64,000 nt of DNA from Undibacterium cyanobacteriorum (GTDB lineage Bacteria > Pseudomonadota > Gammaproteobacteria > Burkholderiales > Burkholderiaceae_D). The notes under the pieces are model-generated. The model was not told where the DNA came from, searched no databases, and worked only from the letters and a program-made list of their open reading frames with translations. Position 1 is the stretch's first letter. Each line of letters begins with the position of its first letter. The position numbers and the translations under genes were made by a program. Shown in pieces: positions 18,864 to 28,599 of this stretch. Location of the stretch: positions 2,170,001 through 2,234,000 of the forward strand of contig NZ_CP133720.1 in assembly GCF_031326225.1 (NCBI RefSeq). Reading direction: 5' to 3'.

Positions 18864-19958
18864 ATGACAGATTTACAGTTGAGTTTGTTGGGTTCGGGTG
18901 TCGGTTTTATCGTTGTCTTGGTTATCTACAATAAGTGGCAAGAGTATAGAGCACGAAAAACAGTGGACCGTGCATTTGCTGATTCGCATGACGATGTCTT
19001 GATGAAGCCCGTCGATCGTGAAGATGCAAGTAGTGTGCGACAAGAGCCTAAGTTTGGCGATGACGATCTGGACTTGTCAGATGACTCTGGCGCGCAAGAC
19101 GTGTCGTCAGAAGTCTCTGTGGAATCGACGGTGGATTCACCTGCAATCGAAGATGAACCTGAATTGTCCGTTGATGACCTGATCGATTGCGTTATTCCTT
19201 TGGAATTTGAGTCGCCGATTCGTGGTGAGAAGCTCTTGCAGGAAGTCGCCGAATTGAAATACGTCGGTAAAAAACCTGTGCATTTCATTGGTTTAACACA
19301 CGAAGGCAAGCGTGATGAAATTGCACACGGCGGCGTGTATACGACGATGTTTGCTGGCGTGCAAATGGTGACTCGTAGTGGCCCGTTGAATGAATTGGAG
19401 TATTCGGAATTTGTTTCTAAGTTGCGCGAAATTGCCGATCGTTTGAATGCGCATTCTGATATCCCCGACATGAATCGAGTGATGTCGAACGCGCGTGAGT
19501 TGCACCAATTCGTCGCCGAGCACGACGCTCAATTGAGTGTCAACGTGTTGTCGAATGGCGCACCTTGGGATATCACGACTCTGTTAGGCGCATTGGAAAA
19601 ACAAGGATTTGATATCCGCGCCGATGGTCGCTTGGTGATGCCGGATGGCGATACAGGTGGCAATTTATTCACGATGTCGACCAATGTGAGCGCGAGCGAA
19701 ACGGTGACATCGAAGTTGACTTTGTTGCTCGATGTTCCATGTGTGGCGCCTGATTTAGAAGGTTTCGGGACAATGGCGAAATGTGCGCGTTCATTGGCTT
19801 CTCGTTTGGGCGGTACGGTCGTCGATGACGGCAATCATCCTATTTCCGAGCAGGCCTTAGCGGAAATCGCCGATCAAGTGCGTGATTTTTGTAACGCAAT
19901 GGCTGTCGCTGAAATTCCAGCCGGATCGCGTCGTGCCAAACGTTTATTCAGCTGGTAA
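18864..19958 (+). CDS. zipA: cell division protein ZipA
   Basis: This membrane anchor for FtsZ in the early divisome has 364 residues. One N-terminal transmembrane segment (about residues 4-22) is followed by basic residues, then an acidic Asp/Glu/Ser-rich linker (about 45-115) in place of the Pro/Gln-rich linker of E. coli. The C-terminal ZipA domain that binds the FtsZ tail covers about 215-355. It sits between smc and ligA, and zipA-ligA is a conserved order in proteobacteria. The identification rests on this order together with the domain layout. Confidence 0.9.
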   Translation: MTDLQLSLLGSGVGFIVVLVIYNKWQEYRARKTVDRAFADSHDDVLMKPVDREDASSVRQEPKFGDDDLDLSDDSGAQDVSSEVSVESTVDSPAIEDEPELSVDDLIDCVIPLEFESPIRGEKLLQEVAELKYVGKKPVHFIGLTHEGKRDEIAHGGVYTTMFAGVQMVTRSGPLNELEYSEFVSKLREIADRLNAHSDIPDMNRVMSNARELHQFVAEHDAQLSVNVLSNGAPWDITTLLGALEKQGFDIRADGRLVMPDGDTGGNLFTMSTNVSASETVTSKLTLLLDVPCVAPDLEGFGTMAKCARSLASRLGGTVVDDGNHPISEQALAEIADQVRDFCNAMAVAEIPAGSRRAKRLFSW

Positions 19959-19980
19959 GTTTATTTGAAGTGAGGAATGA

Positions 19981-20009
19981 GAAGCGATCGCCGATTCGAG
20001 ATCGCTTTT
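19981..20009 (+). terminator. stem-loop between zipA and ligA
   Basis: AAGCGATC pairs perfectly with GATCGCTT across a ten-base loop, followed by only a short T run (TTTTCT). It may be a weak terminator or attenuator 23 bases after the zipA stop. Confidence 0.4.
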
Positions 20010-20094
20010 CTCCGCAATGACGAATGACGCGACCGCGTCTTTTGATCGATGAACTTGTTTTCGATTGAGTTCCTTATTTTTGTCGACTTCAACC

Positions 20095-22176
20095 ATGCAA
20101 AATGATTTATTTGGCGCTCCTGACGCAACGCCCACGAACCAATCCAAAAAGCTTGAGCCTGAACAGCGTGCTCAGCAATTGCGCGATGAGTTGAATCGCC
20201 ATTCCTATAACTACTACACACTGGATGCGCCGACGATCCCCGATGCGGAATACGATAAGCTGTTCAAGGAGTTGCAAGAACTTGAGGCGAGCAATCCAGC
20301 TTTGCGTGCGGCGGATAGTCCAACGCTGAGAGTCGGCTCGGCGCCGCTACCAGAATTTACGCAGGTACAGCACAGCGTGCCGATGCTGTCTTTGAATAAT
20401 GGCTTTGAAGACGAAGATGTTGATGCCTTCGATCGTCGGGTGCGCGAAGGTTTAGGCTTGGGTGTGGTTGATACACAGACCCAGATCGAATATGCAATTG
20501 ATTTGAAATTCGATGGTCTTGCGATTAATTTGCGTTATGTGAACGGTGTCTTCACACAAGCTGCTACGCGCGGCGATGGTTACACAGGCGAAGATGTCAC
20601 CGAAAACATTCGCACCATCCGCAGCATTCCATTGCGCCTGCAAACGGAGAGTCCACCTGCCATTCTCGATGTGCGCGGTGAAGTGTTGATGTTCAAGGCT
20701 GACTTTGAAAAACTCAATCAACGTCAACGCGATAGCGGTAGCAAAGAGTTCGCCAATCCGCGTAATGCTGCTGCAGGGAGTTTGCGTCAACTTGATTCTC
20801 GTATCACAGCACAACGCAGCTTGCGCTTTTTCGCTTATGGCATCGGCTTGTTAGAAGGTGCCGAATTGCCGGCATCGCATCGTGCTTTACTGGATTGGTA
20901 CGCGCAGATGGGAATTCCCGTTTGCCAAGAAAAAGCGGTTGTTAGTGGCGCTGCTGGTTTACTTGAGTTTTATCGACAAACCCAAGAAAAACGCCCACAG
21001 CTGGCTTATGAAATTGATGGGGTGGTCTACAAGGTCAATCGTTTCGATTTGCAGGAACGCTTAGGCTTCGTCTCACGCGCTCCGCGTTTTGCTATCGCGC
21101 ATAAATTTCCCGCCGAAGAGGCGCTGACGATTGTGCAAGATATCGAGGTTCAGGTAGGACGCACCGGCGCGATTACGCCGGTGGCGCGTCTACAACCGGT
21201 TTTTGTTGGCGGCGTGACGGTGACCAACGCAACCTTGCATAATGAAGAGGAAGTTCAGCGTAAGGACATACGAGTGGGCGACACGGTGATCGTGCGTCGC
21301 GCTGGGGATGTGATCCCCGAAGTGGTTGCCAGCGTGATTGAGCGCCGTCCAGAAAATACGGAAGTCTTTCGCTTGCCAACTGAATGTCCTATCTGTAGTT
21401 CGCCTATCGTCAAACCTGAGGATGAGGCGATTGCGCGATGCTCGGGCGGATGGTTGAAATGTGCTGCGCAACGTAAGGGGGGCTTGTTCCATTTTGCCTC
21501 GCGTAAAGCGCTTAATATTGAAGGCATGGGGGAACAGTTGATCGATCAACTAGTCGATCGCAGTGTCGTCAACACGCCTGCGGATTTCTATCGACTCGGT
21601 CTCAGTGCATTGTCTGAGCTTGATCGTATGGCTGAAAAATCTGCGAAGAATATTCTCGAAGCTTTGGAAACGTCGAAGGCAACCAGCTTGCCTCGGTTTA
21701 TTTACGCATTAGGCATTCGTCATGTGGGTGAGTCGACTGCCAAGGATCTCGCCTTGCATTTCACCGAAATGGAAAGTTTTATGCAAGCGACGGAGGAACA
21801 ACTGTTAGCGGTGAATGATGTTGGTCCTGTCGTTGCACGCTCGATTCGTAGCTTCTTTGATGATGCTTTGAACGTCGAACTCGTGCGTCAGTTGATCTCA
21901 GCCGGGATACATTGGCCAGCTATTGAAAAGGTCGATCTCAGTAGCGCCGTGTTTGCCGGTAAAACCTTGGTTTTGACTGGTACTTTGCCTACCCTGAGTC
22001 GCGAGCAAGCGAGTGCTTTGGTTGAACAGCATGGCGGCAAGGTGTCCGGCTCGGTTTCGAAGAAGACGCATTTTGTATTAGCTGGCGAAGAGGCAGGTAG
22101 CAAGTTGGTTAAGGCACAAGAATTAGGAATTCGCGTGCTGACAGAAGAAGAGTTTTTAGCCATGCTTCAGGCCTGA
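20095..22176 (+). CDS. ligA: NAD-dependent DNA ligase
   Basis: The replicative ligase, which seals Okazaki fragments using NAD. The adenylated Lys is in LKFDG (Lys 138). Four zinc-binding Cys are in CPICSSP and, further on, RCSGGWLKC. Helix-hairpin-helix repeats follow (ALGIRHVGESTAKDLA, VNDVGPVVARSI) and a C-terminal BRCT domain (FAGKTLVLTGTLPTLSR ... SKKTHFVLAGEEAGSK). I start at the ATG at 20095, giving 693 residues; the frame also has a TTG ten codons upstream, but nothing favours it. The ligase lies 136 bases after zipA. Confidence 0.98.
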   Translation: MQNDLFGAPDATPTNQSKKLEPEQRAQQLRDELNRHSYNYYTLDAPTIPDAEYDKLFKELQELEASNPALRAADSPTLRVGSAPLPEFTQVQHSVPMLSLNNGFEDEDVDAFDRRVREGLGLGVVDTQTQIEYAIDLKFDGLAINLRYVNGVFTQAATRGDGYTGEDVTENIRTIRSIPLRLQTESPPAILDVRGEVLMFKADFEKLNQRQRDSGSKEFANPRNAAAGSLRQLDSRITAQRSLRFFAYGIGLLEGAELPASHRALLDWYAQMGIPVCQEKAVVSGAAGLLEFYRQTQEKRPQLAYEIDGVVYKVNRFDLQERLGFVSRAPRFAIAHKFPAEEALTIVQDIEVQVGRTGAITPVARLQPVFVGGVTVTNATLHNEEEVQRKDIRVGDTVIVRRAGDVIPEVVASVIERRPENTEVFRLPTECPICSSPIVKPEDEAIARCSGGWLKCAAQRKGGLFHFASRKALNIEGMGEQLIDQLVDRSVVNTPADFYRLGLSALSELDRMAEKSAKNILEALETSKATSLPRFIYALGIRHVGESTAKDLALHFTEMESFMQATEEQLLAVNDVGPVVARSIRSFFDDALNVELVRQLISAGIHWPAIEKVDLSSAVFAGKTLVLTGTLPTLSREQASALVEQHGGKVSGSVSKKTHFVLAGEEAGSKLVKAQELGIRVLTEEEFLAMLQA

Positions 22177-22286
22177 TGCGGTGGGCTGTGTGCACTGCTG
22201 TTTGAGTGCCTGAGTCTGAACTTCAATTTGAAATGCCGCGCAAAGGCAAATGAAATATTTAATGACAGCGTTTGAGGGAAACGTCG

Positions 22287-23171
22287 ATGAAAAAAATTAA
22301 AAAAGCTGTTTTTCCAGTAGCGGGTTTTGGGAGCCGCTTTTTACCTGCGACAAAAGCACAACCGAAAGAAATGCTCTCGGTGGTCGATAAGCCTTTGATC
22401 CAATATGCGGTTGAGGAAGCGGTGGAGGCCGGCATCACCGAGATGGTTTTCATTACTGGTCGCAATAAGCGCGCGATTGAAGATCACTTTGACACTGCTT
22501 ATGAACTCGAAAACGAATTGGAAGCGGCGGGTAAACATGCTTTGCTGGAAATCGTTCGCAATGTGATTCCGAGTAATATCAACTGCATTTATATTCGCCA
22601 GCCTGCTGCGCTAGGACTCGGTCATGCAGTTTTGTGTGCGCGTCCTGTGGTGGGTGATGAACCTTTTGCTGTGTTATTGGCGGATGATTTGATGGACGTT
22701 CGTCCTGGTCAAAAAGGGGTCACGGCGCAGATGGCCGAGATCTATGAACAGGAGGGCGGTAGCATCGTCGCGGTGCAAGAGGTGCAGCGCCAATTCACCA
22801 ATCAGTACGGGATTGTCAGTGGCACCGCTTATAAAGATCATTTGGAGCGTATGCACGGTATCGTTGAAAAACCGAAACCAGAAGAAGCACCATCGACTTT
22901 GGCAGTGGCAGGGCGCTATGTCCTGTCAGGGAAAATTTTTAATTACCTTGAAAAACTCGGTAAAGGTTCTGGTGGCGAAATTCAGTTGACCGACGGTATT
23001 GCGGCGATGTTGAAAGAAGATCCTGTATTCGCTTATCGCTGCGATGCATTCCGCTATGATTGTGGCTCCAAACTCGGCTACCTCAAGGCTTCTGTGGCCT
23101 TAGGTTTGAAACATCCAGACGTCGGCGACGAGTTCTCAAAATATTTGCATGAACTCATGGCGCAACAATAA
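22287..23171 (+). CDS. galU: UTP-glucose-1-phosphate uridylyltransferase
   Basis: Makes UDP-glucose from UTP and glucose 1-phosphate for LPS, exopolysaccharide and trehalose pathways; cytoplasmic. The 294 residues start KKIKKAVFPVAGFGSRFLP, the nucleotidyltransferase signature, and continue with TKAQPKEMLSVVDKPLIQY, GLGHAVLCA and LADDLMD. The start is the ATG at 22287 behind GAGGGAA; a TTG five codons earlier opens the longer frame. It precedes def by 49 bases. Confidence 0.96.
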   Translation: MKKIKKAVFPVAGFGSRFLPATKAQPKEMLSVVDKPLIQYAVEEAVEAGITEMVFITGRNKRAIEDHFDTAYELENELEAAGKHALLEIVRNVIPSNINCIYIRQPAALGLGHAVLCARPVVGDEPFAVLLADDLMDVRPGQKGVTAQMAEIYEQEGGSIVAVQEVQRQFTNQYGIVSGTAYKDHLERMHGIVEKPKPEEAPSTLAVAGRYVLSGKIFNYLEKLGKGSGGEIQLTDGIAAMLKEDPVFAYRCDAFRYDCGSKLGYLKASVALGLKHPDVGDEFSKYLHELMAQQ

Positions 23172-23220
23172 TCGCGAGCCTGAACGTGGTGATGAGCAGC
23201 TTTTGTGACGAGGTAAGACA

Positions 23221-23754
23221 ATGATTTATCCAATTTTGAAAATGGGCGATCCGCGTTTGCTACGCGTGTCCGAGCTAATTAAGGAATTCGATACGCCAGC
23301 CTTACATCAGCTCATCAAGGATATGTTTGAAACCATGCAGCATGCGAATGGCGCAGGTTTGGCTGCACCACAAATTGGCGTCAATTTGCAATTGGTGATT
23401 TTTGGTTTTAAACAAAACCCTCGTTATCCCGATGCACCGAATGTACCTGAAACTGTGCTGATAAATCCTATCTTAACGCCGTTGTCGGAAGAGACTGATG
23501 AAGCTTGGGAGGGATGTCTTTCGGTCCCTGGTATGCGTGGTTTGGTGCCGCGCTGGAGCCGCTTGCGCTACGAGGGCTTTGATCAATTTGGTCAAAAGAT
23601 CAGTCGCGAAGTCGATGGTTTTCATGCACGAGTGGTACAGCATGAAACCGATCACTTGAATGGTGTTTTATATCCGATGCGTATCAAAGACCTCAGTAAG
23701 TTTGGCTTCACTGAGGTTCTATTTCCAGAACTCGATCCTAACGACGACGATTAA
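23221..23754 (+). CDS. def: peptide deformylase
   Basis: Removes the formyl group from the N-terminal methionine of new proteins, using an active-site metal. The three family motifs are all present: GAGLAAPQIG (about 44-53), EGCLSVPG with Cys 99, and QHETDHLNG with His 141, Glu 142 and His 145. Length is 177 residues. Outside the usual fmt neighbourhood, it follows galU, so it may be a second deformylase copy; whether another exists cannot be seen here. It converges on the pseudouridine synthase gene. Confidence 0.95.
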   Translation: MIYPILKMGDPRLLRVSELIKEFDTPALHQLIKDMFETMQHANGAGLAAPQIGVNLQLVIFGFKQNPRYPDAPNVPETVLINPILTPLSEETDEAWEGCLSVPGMRGLVPRWSRLRYEGFDQFGQKISREVDGFHARVVQHETDHLNGVLYPMRIKDLSKFGFTEVLFPELDPNDDD

Positions 23755-23795
23755 GGCTGCGACGATAGCGTCGACAATTAGGGTGTCAACTCAGA

Positions 23796-24545
23796 TTAGT
23801 TGAACGGCTCGTCGTCGCGCAAATAGCGCCATTGGCCTTCTGGTAGTTTTCCGAGTCGTACCTTGCCGATACGCACACGTTTCAAACCGACGACTTTCAG
23901 GCCGACCATTTCACACATGCGGCGAATCTGACGCTTTTTGCCTTCTTTCAGGATGAATTGAAGTTGGTCGTCGTTTTGCCAACGTACTTGTGCCGGTAAG
24001 AGTTTCTTGCCATCGAGGCTGAGACCGTGATTGAGTAAGCGCAAGTCGCTGTCGGGTAAGCGGCCCGGTTTGTTGTACACCACCCGCACCAGATATTCCT
24101 TTTCGACCTCACTATTTTCACCGATCAATTTCTTAGCGATGCGACCGTCTTGGGTCAGGATTAAGAGCCCAACTGAGTCGATATCGAGACGTCCCGCTGG
24201 CACTAGACTGCGCAATTGGGTTGGATGAAAACTTGTGTTGACTTTACATTCGCTCCAACGATTTTCGGGTTTGATCAAGGCAATCGCTGGCAAATAGCCA
24301 TCCTCAGCTTGGCCGCTCACATAACCGACAGGCTTGTTGATGAGAATAGTAACGCGTTTAGATTGCTCGGCGGCTGCTTGGCGTTCGATCGTGATCTTTT
24401 GGTGCGGTAGGATCTTGGTCCCCAATTCGGCGATGACTTTGCCATCAACGCGCACCCAGCCTTTAGCGATCCACTCATCAGCCTCACGGCGCGAGCATAA
24501 GCCCAGTTCTGACATGCGTTTTGATAGTCGAATTAATTCAGTCAT
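23796..24545 (-). CDS. RsuA-family pseudouridine synthase (RluF-like)
   Basis: Isomerises a uridine of rRNA to pseudouridine. The N-terminal S4 RNA-binding domain covers about residues 5-50 (RMSELGLCSRREADEWIAKG). The catalytic domain has the RsuA-family motif GRLDIDSVGLL with the catalytic Asp, and the C-terminal KEGKKRQIRRMCEMVGLKV. Of the family members, the spacing and ending (LKRVRIGKVRLGKLPEGQWR) resemble RluF most, but RluB or RluE specificity cannot be excluded. Length is 249 residues. A plain ATG start precedes the S4 domain. Confidence 0.88.
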   Translation of the reverse strand: MTELIRLSKRMSELGLCSRREADEWIAKGWVRVDGKVIAELGTKILPHQKITIERQAAAEQSKRVTILINKPVGYVSGQAEDGYLPAIALIKPENRWSECKVNTSFHPTQLRSLVPAGRLDIDSVGLLILTQDGRIAKKLIGENSEVEKEYLVRVVYNKPGRLPDSDLRLLNHGLSLDGKKLLPAQVRWQNDDQLQFILKEGKKRQIRRMCEMVGLKVVGLKRVRIGKVRLGKLPEGQWRYLRDDEPFN

Positions 24546-24593
24546 AGTTCATTTCCTGTTTGCTGATTTGGTGATTTAGCGATAATAGAGCAC

Positions 24594-27149
24594 TCAAATA
24601 CGCAAAGCATCGAGTAGTTCGGATTCAAATTGAATTTGGTTTTTGGGATTATGCAGCGCTGGGCCATCGATCAGAAATACGTCTTCCACACGCTCACCCA
24701 AGGTCATGACTTTTGCGGTGTGTAGATTGATTTTGTATTTGGCTAATAAGCTGGCGACCGAATACAACAGGCCGTTTTTATCGTTGGCCGAAATCGATAG
24801 CAGGAAGTATTGTCCTTTATCGTCAGGGCGCAGTTCGACAGTCGGCACTAATGGGAAGTTGCGCGAGAGACGCGATAAACGTCCTTGATTCGGTGTGGTT
24901 AGCGGCGCTTGTTTGCTCAGCACGTCGCTTAATTCATGTTCGATTAAGTTGATGATGTCACGATAGTTGCTGGCAAAGGCTGGCTCAGTGACCAAGAAAG
25001 TGTCGAGCGCATAACCGTTTTTTGCGGTGTGAATCTTGGCATCTAAGATGCCGAAATTCTTGCCGTCGAAGTAGTTGCAGATGCGGGCAAATAAATCTGC
25101 TTGATCGCGTACATAAACGGCGACTTGCAAACCTTCGCCAATTGGCGCGACGCGGCATTTGACAACTGGTGTCTCGCTATTGATTTTGTCGTGCAGAACC
25201 CGAGTTTGCCACGCGATATCGGAGGCGTCATGGCGCAAGAAATAAACGATATCGAGTTGTTCCCAAAATTGAGTATGCGCATCATTTTCGATACCAACCA
25301 AGCGCAGGGCTTTGAGCGCTTCTTCTTGTCGATTCTTGAGTTCACGATCGGTCGAGGGCGCTTCGCCGCCCAAAACGCGCAGCGTCATTTTATAGAGGTC
25401 TTCGAGTAATTTGCCTTTCCAAGCATTCCACACTTTCGGGCTGGTGCCACGAATGTCGCAGACAGTGAGTAAGTAGAGTGCTGTCAGATGCCGTTCGTCC
25501 TTGACGATCTTGGCGAAATTTTGTATGACGTCTGGATCGGATAAGTCTTGTTTTTGTGCGACCTGAGACATCGTCAAGTGCTGCTGAACCAAGAAGATGA
25601 TGAGCTCGGTATTCTTGCGTGAAATACCGTGGTCATAGCAAAATTTGCGCGCATCGGCCATGCCTAATGTCGAATGATCGCCATGGCGTCCCTTGGCGAT
25701 ATCATGAAATAGAGCGGCGATGTATAAGACCCAAGGCTGACCAAAATTCGCCATGAGTTGGCTGCAGAAGGGGTATTCATGGGCATGCTCAGTCATCGTG
25801 AAGCGACGCAAGTTGCGAACCACCATCAGTATGTGTTGATCGACTGTGTATGCATGAAACAAGTCATGCTGCATCTGTCCCACAATGCGACGGAAGTTGG
25901 GCAGGTAGCGGCCCAGTACGCTGGTTTGATTCATGCTGCGCAAGACATGTGTGATGCCGCGCGGTGACTGCAAAATTTGTAGGAAAGTCGCTCGATTAAA
26001 GATGTCGTGACGGAATTCCGCGTCGATCAGATTGCGCGAGTGCCACAATGCACGCAAAGTCTTCGCAGTCATGCCTTTCAGATTCGCATGCTGAGATAAA
26101 AGCAGGAACACCTCTAGCATCGCTGACGGTGTCTGTTGGAAAACTTCGTCGTGCGCGATTTCAATCAAGCCATTCACTTCATTGAATCGTTCATTGATGG
26201 CTTTGGCTTGATGCGGTAAAGGGAATAACACGGCTTCAATGTTTTGCAGCAAAATCGTGTTGAGCTGCGTGACCGCTTTGGCGGCCCAGTAATAACGCTG
26301 CATCAAATATTCACTAGCACGTCGCGCTTCGGTGGTTTCGAAACCAAAGGTGGCGGCGATCGCATTTTGCAAGTCAAACACCAAACGATCTTCGCGTCGT
26401 TTGGCTTGGATATGCAGACGAATGCGTATATCTTTGAAGGCTCGTTCATTGCGCTTCAATTGATGAGCTTCCGCAGCCGTGATCAAGCCGTGTGTAGCAA
26501 GTTCCGCCCAAGAGTTGCCGAGTTGTGCTGCTTTGGCGACCCATAAAATGACTTGAAGATCGCGCAGACCACCTGGACTTTCTTTGCAATTAGGTTCGAG
26601 ACTGTATGGTGTGTCTTCGTATTTGACGTGTCGTTGTTGCAGTTCTAAAAGCTTCGCTTGAAAGAACTGCTGAGGATGCATGGCTTCATCATAGCGTGTT
26701 TTCAGATCACGGAAATTGTTGCGACTACCAGCGATGAGGCGAGCTTCCAGTAGCGCTGTTTTGACCGTGATGTCAGCAGCAGCCTCAGTCATGCATTCAT
26801 CAATCGTACGAATACTATGACCAATGTCCAGACCAATGTCCCATAGGACTTGAATCAAACTTTCCAGCTTCTCGCGTAGCGCTTTGTCGGGCGGTGCGGC
26901 CAAGAGAATCAATACATCGACATCGGAGTAGGGGAATAACTCACCGCGCCCATAACCGCCAACGGCTACCAATGAAACATCTTTGGGAAATTGAAAACTC
27001 TTCCAAATGGCGACGAGATTATTATCGACACAGCGGCACAGATCGCGCAATAGAACTTCGGCTCTGGGCTTGGTATTGAAGGCCTCAATGATGGCTTGTT
27101 GTTCTGCCTTTAGTTTGGCCTTGAAGGCCATAGCATTCGCGATATCCAT
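24594..27149 (-). CDS. glnD: PII uridylyltransferase / uridylyl-removing enzyme
   Basis: This bifunctional sensor of glutamine status uridylylates and deuridylylates PII (GlnB/GlnK), and so sets the ammonium-assimilation response. The N-terminal nucleotidyltransferase domain has GGYGRGELFPYSDVDVLIL (about 64-82). A central HD domain (ALFHDIAKGRHGDHSTLG) removes UMP, and two C-terminal ACT domains (from about 695 and about 785) bind glutamine. I start at the ATG at 27149 (851 residues), because the 30 extra residues before it look unrelated to the family and begin at TTG. map lies 153 bases upstream, on the same strand. Confidence 0.96.
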   Translation of the reverse strand: MDIANAMAFKAKLKAEQQAIIEAFNTKPRAEVLLRDLCRCVDNNLVAIWKSFQFPKDVSLVAVGGYGRGELFPYSDVDVLILLAAPPDKALREKLESLIQVLWDIGLDIGHSIRTIDECMTEAAADITVKTALLEARLIAGSRNNFRDLKTRYDEAMHPQQFFQAKLLELQQRHVKYEDTPYSLEPNCKESPGGLRDLQVILWVAKAAQLGNSWAELATHGLITAAEAHQLKRNERAFKDIRIRLHIQAKRREDRLVFDLQNAIAATFGFETTEARRASEYLMQRYYWAAKAVTQLNTILLQNIEAVLFPLPHQAKAINERFNEVNGLIEIAHDEVFQQTPSAMLEVFLLLSQHANLKGMTAKTLRALWHSRNLIDAEFRHDIFNRATFLQILQSPRGITHVLRSMNQTSVLGRYLPNFRRIVGQMQHDLFHAYTVDQHILMVVRNLRRFTMTEHAHEYPFCSQLMANFGQPWVLYIAALFHDIAKGRHGDHSTLGMADARKFCYDHGISRKNTELIIFLVQQHLTMSQVAQKQDLSDPDVIQNFAKIVKDERHLTALYLLTVCDIRGTSPKVWNAWKGKLLEDLYKMTLRVLGGEAPSTDRELKNRQEEALKALRLVGIENDAHTQFWEQLDIVYFLRHDASDIAWQTRVLHDKINSETPVVKCRVAPIGEGLQVAVYVRDQADLFARICNYFDGKNFGILDAKIHTAKNGYALDTFLVTEPAFASNYRDIINLIEHELSDVLSKQAPLTTPNQGRLSRLSRNFPLVPTVELRPDDKGQYFLLSISANDKNGLLYSVASLLAKYKINLHTAKVMTLGERVEDVFLIDGPALHNPKNQIQFESELLDALRI

Positions 27150-27302
27150 GGGCGTGCAGATTGGAGGGTGGTCAGGGTAAGACGGGCAAGAAAGAGTAAG
27201 AGCGAGCAAGAACGATCTTACCGATTCGCGATTAGCCAACGATCAGCTCTTGCTTGTGTCTTTACATAACATCCTTTTTTTTAGCTTGATGAAGTTCGAT
27301 AT

Positions 27303-28109
27303 TTAATTCTTGATGAAATCTGGTGGCGGTGGAGATCCTGCGGACAAAGTTAAAACTTCGTATCCGGTTTCAGTCACCAATACCGTGTGTTCCCATTGCG
27401 CGGAGAGGCTGCGGTCCTTGGTCTTAATAGTCCAACCATCAGGCATTTCTTTGATTTCACGACGACCCGCATTGATCATCGGCTCAATCGTAAAAATCAT
27501 GCCCGGCTTCATTTCATCTAAAGTGCCTGGACGACCGTAGTGCAAAATTTGCGGTTCTTCATGAAACACTTTGCCAATACCGTGGCCGCAGAATTCGCGC
27601 ACCACGCTATAGCCCGCTTTTTCTGCGTGCTGCTGAATCGCATGACCGATATCACCTAGGCGATTACCAGGTTTTACTTGCGCGATGCCGAGCCACATGC
27701 ATTCATAAGTGATGTCGCTTAAGCGTTTAACGAAGGGCTTCACGTCGCCGATCAAAAACATGCGACTGTTGTCGCCGTGATAGCCGTCCTTAATCACCGT
27801 GATATCAAGATTGACGACATCACCATCCTTTAATACTTTATCTCCCGGAATGCCGTGGCAAATCACGTCGTTAACGGAAGTGCAAATAGCTTTCGGAAAC
27901 GGCGTGTAGCCCGGTGGGCAATAATTTAATGGTGCGGGAATGGAGCCTTGTACGTTGACCATGTACTCATGGCAGAGGCGATCAAGTTCACCAGTGGTCA
28001 CACCAGCTTTAACGAACGGTGTGATGTAATCGAGTACTTCAGATCCGAGGCGTCCTGCAACGCGCATACCTTCGATTTCTTCTGGGGACTTGATGGAAAT
28101 ATGAGCCAT
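27303..28109 (-). CDS. map: methionine aminopeptidase, type I
   Basis: Cleaves the N-terminal methionine from new proteins after deformylation. The 268 residues show all five metal ligands in context: DITVIKDGYHGDNSRM with two Asp, CGHGIGKVFHEEP with His, FTIEPMIN with Glu and WEHTVLVTETG with Glu; TSVNDVICHGIP carries the substrate His. It is divergent from rpsB, the classic arrangement in proteobacteria. The start is an ATG at MAHISIKSPEEIEGM. Confidence 0.97.
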   Translation of the reverse strand: MAHISIKSPEEIEGMRVAGRLGSEVLDYITPFVKAGVTTGELDRLCHEYMVNVQGSIPAPLNYCPPGYTPFPKAICTSVNDVICHGIPGDKVLKDGDVVNLDITVIKDGYHGDNSRMFLIGDVKPFVKRLSDITYECMWLGIAQVKPGNRLGDIGHAIQQHAEKAGYSVVREFCGHGIGKVFHEEPQILHYGRPGTLDEMKPGMIFTIEPMINAGRREIKEMPDGWTIKTKDRSLSAQWEHTVLVTETGYEVLTLSAGSPPPPDFIKN

Positions 28110-28599
28110 ATGAGTTTCTTTTGTCGAATGTAATAAAATTCTTGAAGATGTGAAGCTTGGGATTGCTTGCCATCCAAGCGCGGCGGGCGTGAGTCAAACT
28201 GACGCATCACGCTTGTTTATATCTTCGCTATTATAGACGACTGACTAGGTGCTCGGTGGCAATGCAGCATTTTTCATTTTGAAAGTGTGTTTGAGTTAAT
28301 TATAAATCTATGTTTCTTGAAAATCTTCTTTACGTGGCCTTGCTCGATTAAAATTTGAGAAGGGTTTCACGAGGACGTTGTTTGAGTTTGGGAGAGATTG
28401 GTAAGGCTTGTTCGGCTTGCCATCTGGCTATGAACTGTAGTAGAATCGATGGTTAGCTTGAGTAAATTTACTTCTTGCTACAAATAATCGAGTAGTTTTT
28501 AAAATCGAATCTGGTCGAAAAGGGTGTCCTGCAGAGTGGCTCCTGAGAGCGAAAAAGTGGGATCACTGACAAGATTCAAGACCTAACCCTGGAGTTATT
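28110..28599. other. divergent intergenic region between map and rpsB
   Basis: About 490 bases with no gene. It holds the rpsB promoter listed separately and a leader of about 147 bases. Near the end of the leader GCTC-CTGA-GAGC forms a small hairpin (28539-28550), inside a longer imperfect pairing of AGTGG (28535-28539) with TCACT (28563-28567). The map promoter on the other strand could not be placed. Confidence 0.5.
28417..28446 (+). promoter_or_regulatory. sigma-70 promoter of rpsB-tsf
   Basis: TTGCCA and TAGAAT, each one base from consensus, are separated by 18 bases. Transcription would start near 28453, leaving a long leader before rpsB. Confidence 0.65.

Noticed and set aside
23760..23773. 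CGACG-ATAG-CGTCG hairpin between def and the pseudouridine synthase gene
   Set aside because: The stem is only five base pairs and no T tract follows on either strand, so it is not called a terminator.
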